Shown in pieces: positions 44,827 through 55,385 of a DNA stretch of 64,000 nucleotides. The notes beneath the pieces are model-generated. The model saw only the letters and a list, made by a program, of their open reading frames with translations. It did no database searches and was not told the DNA's origin. Numbering within the stretch: position 1 is the stretch's first letter; each line of letters begins with the position of its first letter. The translations under genes were made by a program, and so were the position numbers. This DNA comes from Hermatobates lingyangjiaoensis (Eukaryota; Arthropoda; Insecta; Hemiptera; Hermatobatidae), in assembly GCA_026182355.1 (NCBI GenBank), contig JAPFBL010000568.1, positions 62,001 to 126,000 on the forward strand, read 5' to 3'.

Positions 44827-45341
44827 TTTGTTTCCTATTTACTTATTTTTATCAATAAAATATTTAACAATTATTTCTAGCATTATCTATATATACGAGT
44901 ACAATATATAAATATATCCAGTGTTCATATACAAATAGTTGGTGTTCAAAACGACTTTGAACTCGAACGAATCGAAATTCGAATAAATATTTCGAGAAAA
45001 TAATGTCCCCAGAATTCCAACATAAATTTGAAACTTAAACAGTCTTCATAACATAAATGATACTAAAATTGTTTAATATTATTTTACTTTAGATTTAATA
45101 ATATACTTTTAGTAGTTTATAGATACATTTTTATATACAGAAAATATATAAAAAAAATTGAATTACAACTGTATATAACTGATAGAACGGTTTATCCCTA
45201 TTATGATCCGTTATGTAATTCTTATGTGAAAATTAGTATTGATATTGCAATATAATTGTGAAAAAATTATGGTCAAAAACCAAGTTATATTTTTATAAAG
45301 CTTGTTAAAATAACGTGAATAAAATTGAAGTAAAAGGAAGC
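44827..45341. other. AT-rich spacer
   Basis: No supported feature apart from low-complexity AT sequence. Confidence 0.35.
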
Positions 45342-45413
45342 TTCCGGTACCGGGAATCGAACCCGGGCCTTCTGGGTGAGAGCCAGATATCCTAGCCACT
45401 AGACCATACCGGA
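45342..45413 (-). tRNA. tRNA-Glu (CTC)
   Basis: On the - strand: seven-pair acceptor stem TCCGGTA/TACCGGA with discriminator A, A box TGGTCTAGTGG, anticodon CTC within GGCTCTCACC, and B box GGTTCGATTCC. It is 72 nt with no intron. TTTT follows shortly downstream, a Pol III stop. All arms pair, so it is likely a functional gene rather than a SINE. It reads GAG codons. Confidence 0.95.
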
Positions 45414-46355
45414 TCGGTGGTGAAGGTGATTAAAACATTGTATATAGGTGCATGGAGGTTTTTTTTTTTTTTTTAGTTAAAAAATATAAACGCAACCTTT
45501 TATTTCTTTAAATAAAATTTCTATTTGTTTATTTTATAAAATAAAAATTATAAATGTAAATGTATATTTTCTAATTATTTCTTATATAAAATCATAACAA
45601 TTAATCAGTCTATTCTAAACTTTACTAAAAGCAACAATAAATTTACAAATTTCATAGAATATATTGGTTGATATTCAGAACAAGGGTCCCTTGTCATCTT
45701 GCCATATTAATGTTTAGTTATAATATAATAGAATAATATAAAAATCATCTGTTTTTGTAAATTACATACCGATACTTTGTATCGGGTTGGTGGACACATT
45801 CACGTCTCCACTCCTTCGTTTGTTCTCCTTTTTCTTTTCCCCCTCTCCTGAAGACGGGAAAGACAGCCGAACTGATCGAGAATCGTGAGTGTTAGTCCTT
45901 TTTTTTTTTGTGTTTTTTGTTGTCTCTTGTTGTAACTTTAATATAAAAATCGTATAATAAATAATTACTTTAGTGGGTATGGATTTATCCAGCGTCTCTT
46001 ATGAATCATGAAACCGAATCGTGTGTATATATACCTACTGATACTCATAACTGGAAATGGTCGAAATTTGATTCATATTTAGGATGAATCAGTAGTCAGT
46101 TTTTAGAGCTATCTGATTCCCAAATTTCCTGCTATTGAAAAAAAAAAAAAACACTTCACACATTGATGCCATTTCCTTTAAACTACCATAGAAAGCAAAT
46201 ACCGAAGTAGATTCAATGCTCTGCTGACTTGAGAAGCAAACTCTCAACTATAAAGCCAAACATTAAAAAATCGTGTGATGATATGAACAAAAAAATATTC
46301 TCATTAAACTTAACACAATTATTGTAATTATATGATATTTTTAATACATCTAAAT
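45414..46355. repeat. AT-rich spacer, family M relic and partial hAT copy
   Basis: To about 45770 no feature. 45775-45960 matches the family M arm at 16935-17095. 45963-46355 matches parts of the hAT element at 38338-39172 in reverse (CTATCTGATTCCCAAATTTC among others), with both ends missing. Confidence 0.6.
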
Positions 46356-47205
46356 CAGGGATGGCGAACCTTTTTTTAACTCCTGGGTCAATTATATATC
46401 TTATATAAAAAAAATAAACAAAAGTGGGTCACAACTTTACTTATCAAATCAATGAGAAAGTTGTTGCTGCATCTTATATGATAGCATTAGTATCCGAGGT
46501 TTATAGGTTGTAGTTTTCAGTTTATCTTCAGATAATCTCAAGTTCCTAGATGACCTCATGGCGACTTCGGAGTCTAAGAAAAGGGGCCGCGAGAGTATAT
46601 CCCTGGCGGAGACCAAAAGAGGAAGAATGGCGTCCCTGACTCAGAGAGGCTAATGGAAGAACCAAAGGCGCAAGGAAACGTGTGTAGTGTAGAAGCCCCA
46701 TGCGATAGGGACCCACTGTCACATGTAGTGGACTTCGACATGAATGTGGGCCGAATTTATGGTAAGTTTGACCAAGCCATGGCCACGATCTGTATGCTTA
46801 ATAAAAGTATTCAGAAAATCGAGGTGGAAAACCCAGGCCATATAGGCCATATCTCGCCGGGCTGAAAAGAGCAAGTTTGCAGTTTGCCATGGGAATGGAC
46901 GAAATCAGGGCCTTAACCGGAACAGTGAAGGCAAATTTTGATAACTATAGAGGCGGTGGTACTCCTATAGATTATGAAATGAGGATCACTAGAAATGTGA
47001 GAGAAGAAGTAGCCACTACACTCTTTGAGTTTAAAAACGAAATTCTGGTGGCTGTAAAAGAGCAAGTGTCCGCTCAGATGGAGAACTTTGCAAGGTCGGC
47101 AGAGGGCAGGTTGCAGGCCGCAAGCAAGGCTCCAGTTGAGGCGGCCCCTAGAATCTAAATCTAAGTCCGCCCCTGGTGGCAAGAATAGTTACTACGCCAC
47201 TGATA
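46356..47205 (+). mobile_element. Composite hAT-like ends around a GC-richer coding remnant
   Basis: Left: CAGGGATGGCGAACCTTTTT at 46356, a hAT-type terminus. Right: ends at about 47204 with the inverse of CAGTGGCGTAGTAACTATT, another hAT-type terminus. The two do not match each other and no 8-bp duplication was found, so this may be two partial elements. Confidence 0.45.
46574..47157 (+). pseudogene. Unrecognised frame-shifted coding remnant
   Basis: Starts near an ATG at 46558 (MATSESKKRGRESISL), then shifts to the frame 46653-46865 (VDFDMNVGRIYGKFDQAMAT) and again to 46877-47158 (MDEIRALTGTVKANFDNYRG, FEFKNEILVAVKEQVSAQME). Base composition is much more GC-rich than the neighbours and the last part could form a helix or coiled coil. 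It may be the first ORF (nucleic-acid-binding/gag-like) of a retroelement, but I do not recognise it. Confidence 0.4.
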
Positions 47206-47409
47206 ACTAGATAGTAATGATAAGTCTTGTTTTGATAAGAACAAGTGTAGACCACAACTTGTTTTGATAACGATCGTAAAAAAATAATATTTAATAACAA
47301 TATCACAACAATTCAACTATTTAAATTAGTTGTTTAAAAACCATAATTACTTACTGTTAGATAAGTATTTCTAAAACCATTTTTTTTTCATACAGGCCTC
47401 TAAAACGTC
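47206..47409. promoter_or_regulatory. 5' flank of the basic-protein gene
   Basis: AT-rich. A T-rich tract and ATACAG end at 47395, which could be the acceptor of an upstream leader intron, putting 14 bases of 5' UTR before the ATG at 47410. I see no TATA box that stands out from the AT-rich sequence. Confidence 0.3.
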
Positions 47410-47624
47410 ATGCCTTCAAAACACAAATATTCCGGCTACAAGAGAAGGCGATACAAGTGCCCAGGAACAAGGCGATACAAGACAAAACGAACAAAAGATT
47501 CTAAAATCACTTTGGGTAATCGAAATTGGTCAAGAATTTCAGTGAAGCCTTTTATCAATTTTTTAAGAACTTTTCGAAGGTCTCTGCCAAAAGACTGTCC
47601 TGTGTACGTCATGAAGAAGTCAGT
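47410..47624 (+). CDS. Protamine-like (MST-HMG-box-like) basic protein, exon 1
   Basis: The ATG at 47410 opens 71 codons. Residues 1-43 are over one third Lys/Arg (KRRRYKCPGTRRYKTKRTKD). From residue 44 comes SVKPFINFLRTFRRSLPKDC, the helix 1 pattern of HMG-box-like sperm proteins (FxNFLRxFR). A donor, GT|GTAGAT, after 47624 leaves two bases (GT) that make Val with the G at 52615; reading on would stop at TAG two bases later. In insects such proteins replace histones in sperm nuclei (the Mst35B/Mst77F/Prtl99C group). The link is by motif and charge only. Confidence 0.6.
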
Positions 47625-48111
47625 GTAGATTTTTATTTTATTATATAATATAAAATATGGATTAAAATAAGAATATATTTGGACATAACGGTGAATATGT
47701 ATATAGATCGAGCAGCAATAAGGACATTAATTACAAGTTACAGGGCGAATTTAAGAGAGAGAGTGAGAGGAGAGAAGAGGAATAGAGAAGGGGGAGAGAA
47801 GAGAAGAGGTATAGATAAAGAGAGAGTAGAAGAAGCATAGAAAAGGGGAGAGAATTAGAGAAGCAGAAGAGGCATAGAGAAGTAAAGAGAAGAGAAGAGG
47901 TATAGAGAAAGAGAGAGCAGGAGAAGAAGCATAGAGAAGGAGAAGTGGTATAAAGAAAGAGAAGAAGCATAGAGAAGGAGAGAGTGTGAAGAGATAAAAT
48001 AGAAAGAAATAGAGGGAGACAGTAAGAGAGGATGGAGTGAGAAAATGGTGGTGTGAGTGAGTAGGTATGGAAAAGAAAAGTAAGTAAGAAGAGATGACAA
48101 ACAAGAGAGAG
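47625..48111. repeat. Purine-rich leader to the minisatellite, in the intron
   Basis: From about 47745 irregular (GA)-rich sequence contains shorter pieces of the 72-bp unit (GCATAGAGAAGGAG). It looks like a degraded edge of the array. A matching purine-rich edge lies at 52110-52320. Confidence 0.7.
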
Positions 48112-51100
48112 AGTTTGAGAGAGATGAAGAGACATAGAGAAGGAGCAAGTATGAATAATGAGAAGAGTTATAGAGAAGAGGAGAGGTTGAGAGAGATGAA
48201 GAGACATACAGAAGGAGCAAGTATGAATAATGAGAAGAGTTATAGAGAAGAGGAGAGATTGAGAAAGATGAAGAGACATAGAGAAGGAGCAAGTATGAAT
48301 AATGAGAAGAGTTATAGAGAAGAGGAGAGATTGAGAGAGATGAAGAGACATAGAGAAGGAGCAAGTATGAATAATGAGAAGAGTTATAGAGAAGAGGAGA
48401 GATTGAGAGAGATGAAGAGACATAGAGAAGGAGCAAGTATGAATAATGAGAAGAGTTATAGAGAAGAGGAGAGATTGAGAGAGATGAAGAGACATAGAGA
48501 AGGAGCAAGTATGAATAATGAAAAGAGTTATAGAGAAGAGGAGAGATTGAGAGAGATGAAGAGACATAGAGAAGGAGCAAGTATGAATAATGAGAAGAGT
48601 TATAGAGAAGAGGAGAGATTGAGAGAGATGAAGAGACATAGAGAAGGAGCAAGTATGAATAATGAAAAGAGTTATAGAGAAGAGGAGAGATTGAGAGAGA
48701 TGAAGAGACATAGAGAAGTAGCAAGTGTGAATAATGAGAAGAGTTATAGAGAAGAGGAGAGATTGAGAGAGATGAAGAGACATAGAGAAGGAGCAAGTAT
48801 GAATAATGAGAAGAGTTATAGAGAAGAGGAGAGATTGAGAGAGATGAATGAGACATAGAGAAGGAGCAAGTCTGAATAATGAAAAGAGTTATAGAGAAGA
48901 GGAGAGATTGAGAGAGATGAAGAGACATAGAGAAGGAGCAAGTATGAATAATGAGAAGAGTTATAGAGAAGAGGAGAGATTGAGAGAGATGAAGAGACAT
49001 AGAGAAGGAGCAAGTATGAATAATGAGAAGAGTTATAGAGAAGAGGAGAGATTGAGAGAGATGAAGAGACATAGAGAAGGAGCAAGTATGAATAATGAGA
49101 AGAGTTATAGAGAAGAGGAGAGATTGAGAGAGATGAAGAGACATAGAGAAGGAGCAAGTATGAATAATGAGAAGAGTTATAGAGAAGAGGAGAGATTGAG
49201 AGAGATGAAGAGACATAGAGAAGGAGCAAGTGTGAATAATGAGAAGAGTTATAGAGAAGAGGAGAGATTGAGAGAGATGAAGAGACATAGAGAAGGAGCA
49301 AGTATGAATAATGAGAATAGTTATAGAGAAGAGGAGAGATTGAGAGAGATGAAGAGACATAGAGAAGGAGCAAGTATGAATAATGAGAAGAGTTATAGAG
49401 AAGAGCAGAGATTGAGAGAGATGAAGAGACATAGAGAAGGAGCAAGTATGAATAATGAGAAGAGTTATAGAGAAGAGGAGAGATTGAGAGAGATGAAGAG
49501 ACATAGAGAAGGAGCAAGTATGAATAATGAGAAGAGTTATAGAGAAGAGGAGAGATTGAGAGAGATGAAGAGACATAGAGAAGGAGCAAGTATGAATAAT
49601 GAGAAGAGTTATAGAGAAGAGGAGAGATTGAGAGAGATGAAGAGACATAGAGAAGGAGCAAGTATGAATAATGAGAAGAGTTATAGAGAAGAGGAGAGAT
49701 TGAGAGAGATGAAGAGACATAGAGAAGGAGCAAGTATGAATAATGAGAAGAGTTATAGAGAAGAGGAGAGATTGAGAGAGATGAAGAGACATAGAGAAGG
49801 AGCAAGTATGAATAATGAGAAGAGTTATAGAGAAGAGGAGAGATTGAGAGAGATGAAGAGACATAGAGAAGGAGCAAGTATGAATAATGAGAAGAGTTAT
49901 AGAGAAGAGGAGAGATTGAGAGAGATGAAGAGACATAGAGAAGGAGCAAGTATGAATAATGAGAAGAGTTATAGAGAAGAGGAGAGATTGAGAGAGATGA
50001 AGAGACATAGAGAAGGAGCAAGTATGAATAATGAGAAGAGTTATAGAGAAGAGGAGAGATTGAGAGAGATGAAGAGACATAGAGAAGGAGCAAGTATGAA
50101 TAATGAGAAGAGTTATAGAGAAGAGGAGAGATTGAGAGAGATGAAGAGACATAGAGAAGGAGCAAGTATGAATAATGAGAAGAGTTATAGAGAAGAGGAG
50201 AGATTGAGAGAGATGAAGAGACATAGAGAAGGAGCAAGTATGAATAATGAGAAGAGTTATAGAGAAGAGGAGAGATTGAGAGAGATGAAGAGACATAGAG
50301 AAGGAGCAAGTATGAATAATGAGAAGAGTTATAGAGAAGAGGAGAGATTGAGAGAGATGAAGAGACATAGAGAAGGAGCAAGTATGAATAATGAGAAGAG
50401 TTATAGAGAAGAGGAGAGATTGAGAGAGATGAAGAGACATAGAGAAGGAGCAAGTATGAATAATGAGAAGAGTTATAGAGAAGAGGCAGAGATTGAGAGA
50501 GATGAAGAGACATAGAGAAGGAGCAAGTATGAATAATGAGAAGAGTTATAGAGAAGAGGAGAGATTGAGAGAGATGAAGAGACATAGAGAAGGAGCAAGT
50601 ATGAATAATGAGAAGAGTTATAGAGAAGAGGAGAGATTGAGAGAGATGAAGAGACATAGAGAAGGAGCAAGTGTGAATAATGAGAAGAGTTATAGAGAAG
50701 AGGAGAGATTGAGAGAGATGAAGAGACATAGAGAAGGAGCAAGTATGAATAATGAGAAGAGTTATAGAGAAGAGGAAGAGATTGAGAGAGATGAAGAGAC
50801 ATAGAGAAGGAGCAAGTATGAATAATGAGAAGAGTTATAGAGAAGAGGAGAGATTGAGAGAGATGAAGAGACATAGAGAAGGAGCAAGTATGAATAATGA
50901 GAAGAGTTATAGAGAAGAGGAGAGATTGAGAGAGATGAAGAGACATAGAGAAGGAGCAAGTATGAATAATGAGAAGAGTTATAGAGAAGAGGAGAGATTG
51001 AGAGAGATGAAGAGACATAGAGAAGGAGCAAGTATGAATAATGAGAAGAGTTATAGAGAAGAGGAGAGATTGAAAGAGATGAAGAGACATAGAGAAGGAG

Positions 51101-52110
51101 CAAGTATGAATAATGAGAAGAGTTATAGAGAAGAGGAGAGATTGAGAGAGATGAAGAGACATAGAGAAGGAGCAAGTATGAATAATGAGAAGAGTTATAG
51201 AGAAGAGGAGAGATTGAGAGAGATGAAGAGACATAGAGAAGGAGCAAGTATGAATAATGAGAAGAGTTATAGAGAAGAGGAGAGATTGAGAGAGATGAAG
51301 AGACATAGAGAAGGAGCAAGTATGAATAATGAGAAGAGTTATAGAGAAGAGGAGAGATTGAGAGAGATGAAGAGACATAGAGAAGGAGCAAGTATGAATA
51401 ATGAGAAGAGTTATAGAGAAGAGGAGAGATTGAGAGAGATGAAGAGACATAGAGAAGGAGCAAGTATGAATAATGAGAAGAGTTATAGAGAAGAGGAGAG
51501 ATTGAGAGAGATGAAGAGACATAGAGAAGGAGCAAGTATGAATAATGAGAAGAGTTATAGAGAAGAGGAGAGATTGAGAGAGATGAAGAGACATAGAGAA
51601 GGAGCAAGTATGAATAATGAGAAGAGTTATATAGAAGAGGAGAGATTGAGAGAGATGAAGAGACATAGAGAAGGAGCAAGTATGAATAATGAGAAGAGTT
51701 ATAGAGAAGAGGAGAGATTGAGAGAGATGAAGAGACATAGAGAAGGAGCAAGTGTGAATAATGAGAAGAGTTATAGAGAAGAGGAGAGATTGAGAGAGAT
51801 GAAGAGACATAGAGAAGGAGCAAGTATGAATAATGAGAAGAGTTATAGAGAAGAGGAGAGATTGAGAGAGATGAAGAGACATAGAGAAGGAGCAAGTATG
51901 AATAATGAGAAGAGTTATAGAGAAGAGGAGAGATTGAGAGAGATGAAGAGACATAGAGAAGGAGCAAGTATGAATAATGAGAAGAGTTATAGAGAAGAGG
52001 AGAGATTGAGAGAGATGAAGAGACATAGAGAAGGAGCAAGTATGAATAGTGAGAAGAGTTATAGAGAAGAGGAGAGATTGAGAGAGATGAAGAGACATAG
52101 AGAAGGAGAG
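48112..52110 (+). repeat. 72-bp minisatellite, ~55 copies
   Basis: Near-identical units containing GAAGAGACATAGAGAAGGAG and CAAGTATGAATAATGAGAAG. The period is 72 (24 codons), so frames stay open for hundreds of codons on both strands (MNNEKSYREEERLREMKRHR on +; SFSMSLHLSQSLLFSITLLI on -). Single-base changes occur in a few units (AGTGTG for AGTATG near 48727, 49230, 50671 and 51752). Added bases near 48848, 50486 and 50776 shift the frame. The + strand is almost all purine plus T. It fills most of the intron 47625-52614. Confidence 0.97.
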
Positions 52111-52614
52111 AGAATGGAAGAGATATAGTGGCCAGAAAAAGATGGAGATAGAGAGAGAATGGATAGAGAGAAGGACTATGTGAAAGAGAGGTAAGAAAAG
52201 AGATGGAGAAAGAAACATAGGTAAAGAAGATGACGGGTCAGGTAGAGAGAGAGAGAGCATGAAAAGGAGGGAGAAAATAAAAAGGAGCGGAGAAAGAAGG
52301 TAAAATGTTGGAGGATGGAGGAACAACAAGAAGGGAAGAACATTGGGTTGACATTATAATGAAGATGAAAATAATAAAAGATCTATCTAAGAAATGAGAA
52401 ATAAAATCATACAAAATGAAATTGGGAAGCTTTAGATTTAGGTCTCAGTTACAATGAGTGAAAATAAGCTAACAAAAGTAATTGAGAAGTTTAGATTTAG
52501 GTTTCAGTTACAATGAGTGCTTATAAGCTAACAAATAAAATTATTTATAGAAATTACTGTTAAAGATGGAAAAGATTAGAATGCGTACTCAACATTTAAT
52601 TGTTTTTTTTTTAG

Positions 52615-52711
52615 GGAAGGCATGGCGATCTGGAAAAAAATGTCTTGCAAGCAAAAAGAATACTTCTTTGAACAATCAAGGAGAGCACAAGCAAGGGGAT
52701 ATCGAACTTGA
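52615..52711 (+). CDS. Protamine-like (MST-HMG-box-like) basic protein, exon 2
   Basis: A T10-type tract and TTAG acceptor end at 52614. The first G completes Val. The frame reads EGMAIWKKMSCKQKEYFFEQ, SRRAQARGYRT and TGA at 52709-52711. G-x2-W-x2-MS-x2-QK-x2-YxxxxRRA resembles helices 2-3 of an HMG box, and together with exon 1 makes a domain of about 60 residues ending a protein of 103. AATAAA follows within 20 bases. Acceptor, phase and continued domain support the splice across 5 kb; cDNA is lacking. Confidence 0.6.
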
Positions 52712-52725
52712 ACAAAATTATACAA

Positions 52726-52731
52726 AATAAA
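52726..52731 (+). promoter_or_regulatory. Polyadenylation signal AATAAA
   Basis: Fifteen bases after the TGA of the basic-protein gene; the short 3' UTR fits a small testis-type gene, though AATAAA is common by chance in such AT-rich DNA. Confidence 0.45.
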
Positions 52732-52884
52732 ACATGTCATCTTTGTTTAAATTGTAATTAGATAGTTAGAATAGAAGCTGATATCAAAGACAGCTTCTGA
52801 TATCAGCTGATATCAAAGATATCTTGCATATCAAAGACAACAGGCCTTGGCGTCTTTTTGTTTTTTGGATGTTAGGGTATAATG

Positions 52885-53445
52885 CAGCGCTTCTTAAACT
52901 TTTTTACTTCAGGGCGCACCTATGAAACCAAACCAAAACTTTGGGGCGCACCTATGAAACAAAACCAAAACTTTGGAGCGCACCTATGAAACCAAACCAA
53001 AACGTTGGGGCGCATCACTGATTTTAATATAGAAAATTTAGTCCTATGATTTGATAACAGGAAAATGATTGGAAATTAAAATGTATAGTTTTTTTTTTAA
53101 GAAAAAGAAAGAAAGAGAGAGAGAGAGAGACAGAGAGAGAGAGAGTGAGAGAGAGGGAGGGCTAGTAAAAATGATTTAAATCCCCGAGTAAAGGCACAGA
53201 TGAAGTATTATAAATTCATGCTTAAAGATTAAAGAAATTTAGCTTCCAGTTCAAAATATGAAGTAGCCGAGACTTGACTCTGACTTGAAAACCCCATACT
53301 TGGTGTTTTCTCAAATAAATTTAAATGGTGCAAAAACTAAAATATAGATCTGTTATATAAACTTAATCTTCCATTATCTTGGGGCGCACCTGGCTACCTT
53401 CCAGGGCGCACCAGTGCGCCCTGGCGCACCGTTTGAGAAGCACTG
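52885..53445. mobile_element. hAT-type non-autonomous element, 561 bp
   Basis: Ends CAGCGCTTCTTAAACTTTTT and the inverse of CAGTGCTTCTCAAACGGTG. GTATAATG is exactly duplicated at 52877-52884 and 53446-53453. The left part has three GGGCGCACCTATGAAAC-type repeats and a GA microsatellite lies at 53100-53160. No transposase. Confidence 0.92.
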
Positions 53446-53912
53446 GTATAATGACTCACATCAATGTCTAGGATTTTTGTTCCAGTTTTGTTCCGTTGAC
53501 CAAACTGTTATTGGTATGCAGTGGGATCAAAGCCCTGAGTAACTACTCCCGGAATTCATCCTATCGAAATTCCTGCCATAGAATCTCGTGGATTCCAGTT
53601 TCTTCTGACTCCTCAAATAGTCAGAATTTGACCTTATTGTAAAGCTCCTCAGTTATTAGTCTTGTTTCATTATAGAACAAGGTATAATGACTCACATCAA
53701 TGTCTAGGATTTTTGTCCCAGTTTTGTTCCCCTGACCAAACTGTTATTGGTATGCAGCGGGATCAAAGCCCTGAGTAACTACTCCCGGAATTCATCCTAT
53801 CGAAATTCCTGCCATAGAATCTCGTGGATTCCAGTTTCTTCTGACTCCTCAAATAGTCAGAATTTGACCTTATTGTAAAGCTCCTCAGTTATTAGTCTTG
53901 TTTCATTATATA
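53446..53912. repeat. 236-bp direct duplication
   Basis: TATAATGACTCACATCAATG starts at 53447 and again at 53683; the copies differ at only a few bases over about 230 bp. The first copy starts at the target duplication of the hAT. A - strand frame in each (FEESEETGIHEILWQEFR) is partly open but short. Function unknown. Confidence 0.9.
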
Positions 53913-54158
53913 GGCACGATACATATCATCTCGTACACATGACAGGAGCTCTTTTTTTTTTTTTTAGTTCATGCTTCTGTTTTAGCAGTGAAGTGCAAAA
54001 AACCCTCTTGGCGCAGAGAGTAGCACCAAGACTCTGACTGATATGCTGTAAATGTAATTAATGGTAATTAAATAGGAAGTATCAATGATAAGAACGCGAT
54101 TCTGATGGTGTTGTTATATCGTAAATAACTTGTTATAGGAAACAACACTGCAAACATA

Positions 54159-54417
54159 TGAGCCGCTTATTTTGAAAGTGGCCTAATTCCATTTATGTTA
54201 AAATCGAGATATTTAAGGGTTTGCGTTTTACAAAATTTAAAAATATTGTCATTTTATTTATCAACTAATTTTTGTTATAAAAAAACTTAGTAATTTTAAA
54301 TAAATTTTGTACAATTTGCTGCAAAAGGTAAAGATAACGTAAAAATGTAATTATTTAAATAGCTAGCTAAATTTTTTTGGAAAATGGAATTAGGCCACTT
54401 TCAAAATAAACGGCTCA
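54159..54417. mobile_element. MITE, 259 bp, TA target
   Basis: Inverted ends of about 36 bp, TGAGCCG(C/T)TTATTTTGAA continuing to GGCCTAATTCCATTT, differing at one base. TA flanks both sides (54157-54158, 54418-54419). Probably moved by a Tc1/mariner-type transposase; it has no coding capacity. Confidence 0.85.
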
Positions 54418-54419
54418 TA

Positions 54420-55385
54420 TGACGTTACTGTTATAACATCAGGAGATTTTGAAGGAGTGGGGGGAAAGACAAAGATACGAGGAAGGAAAAAAGAAAAAGA
54501 AACTAAGTTAAAAGGAGAGAGGGTGAGAGAGAGAGAGAGAAAGGAATGTATAAGGAAAGAAATAATAGATAAAAAAAAGTGGAAAAGAAAGAGATAAATC
54601 TGTAGGTAAAGTGATAAAATAAGAAAAAAAGGATATAATGAAAAGAGTGAGAGAAGGGATAGGTGAGGTACTGTAAAGGAGGGGGGAAAAGAATGTGTAA
54701 TGAGAGAGGATAAACTAAAAAAAATAAAACAAAAGACAGAGAGAGAGTGAGAGAGAGAGAGAGAGAAATAAATAATATAAATAATACATATCCTTTATAT
54801 TTAAAACTCTATTGTAGTCCTCTTTTGTCTAGAGATTATAAAAAAAAATATTCTTACAATCCAATAGTGGTTGACCCAATTCCCGCAAGAGTGCAGCACT
54901 TCCTTAATTTGTTGTCACATCAGTGTTTATTACCTGATTAGTAATACAAAGGTTATTCTATTTGCAATCATATTTTATTCCCCTGCATTGTGTTTTATTT
55001 TTTAGATTTGATTATTTTAAGTATAATTTTTTAAAAATCTAGAAAATTGGTACACACAATTTTACTGAAATGTGCATCATTATGAGAAACTAGACGACCC
55101 GTGACCTTTTGTATCACTCACTGTTAAGAAATTATAGAATCAGTTAATAAAATACATTTATTGAACTTGATTGAAAGGAATAACTGCTATTACTACTTCT
55201 TGTATGGCCCAAGCATTTGACATAGTATTCTTAACATGAACATATTTAATAAAAAAAAAAAATTAATTTGAAAGTAAAAAATTTCAATTATTTTATTACA
55301 TAAATGAATGAAACATCAATTCAAGTTATATAGACAACCAATCATAATTAAAACAAACAAAACCTGAAATTAAAATATTTCATAG
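54420..55385. other. Purine-rich then AT-rich spacer
   Basis: GA-rich sequence 54470-54770 and AT-rich sequence after. The frame 54747-54941 starts in the GA repeat and has no domain. No gene supported. Confidence 0.4.

Noticed and set aside
46356..47205. A single intact hAT element
   Set aside because: The two ends belong to different terminal types and no 8-bp target duplication was found.
47731..52329. Long open frames (350, 861, 637, 618, 555, 458 residues and others) on both strands
   Set aside because: They are translations of the 72-bp minisatellite, whose period is a multiple of three. Overlapping frames on both strands are open to the same degree, and insertions of single bases switch one into another.
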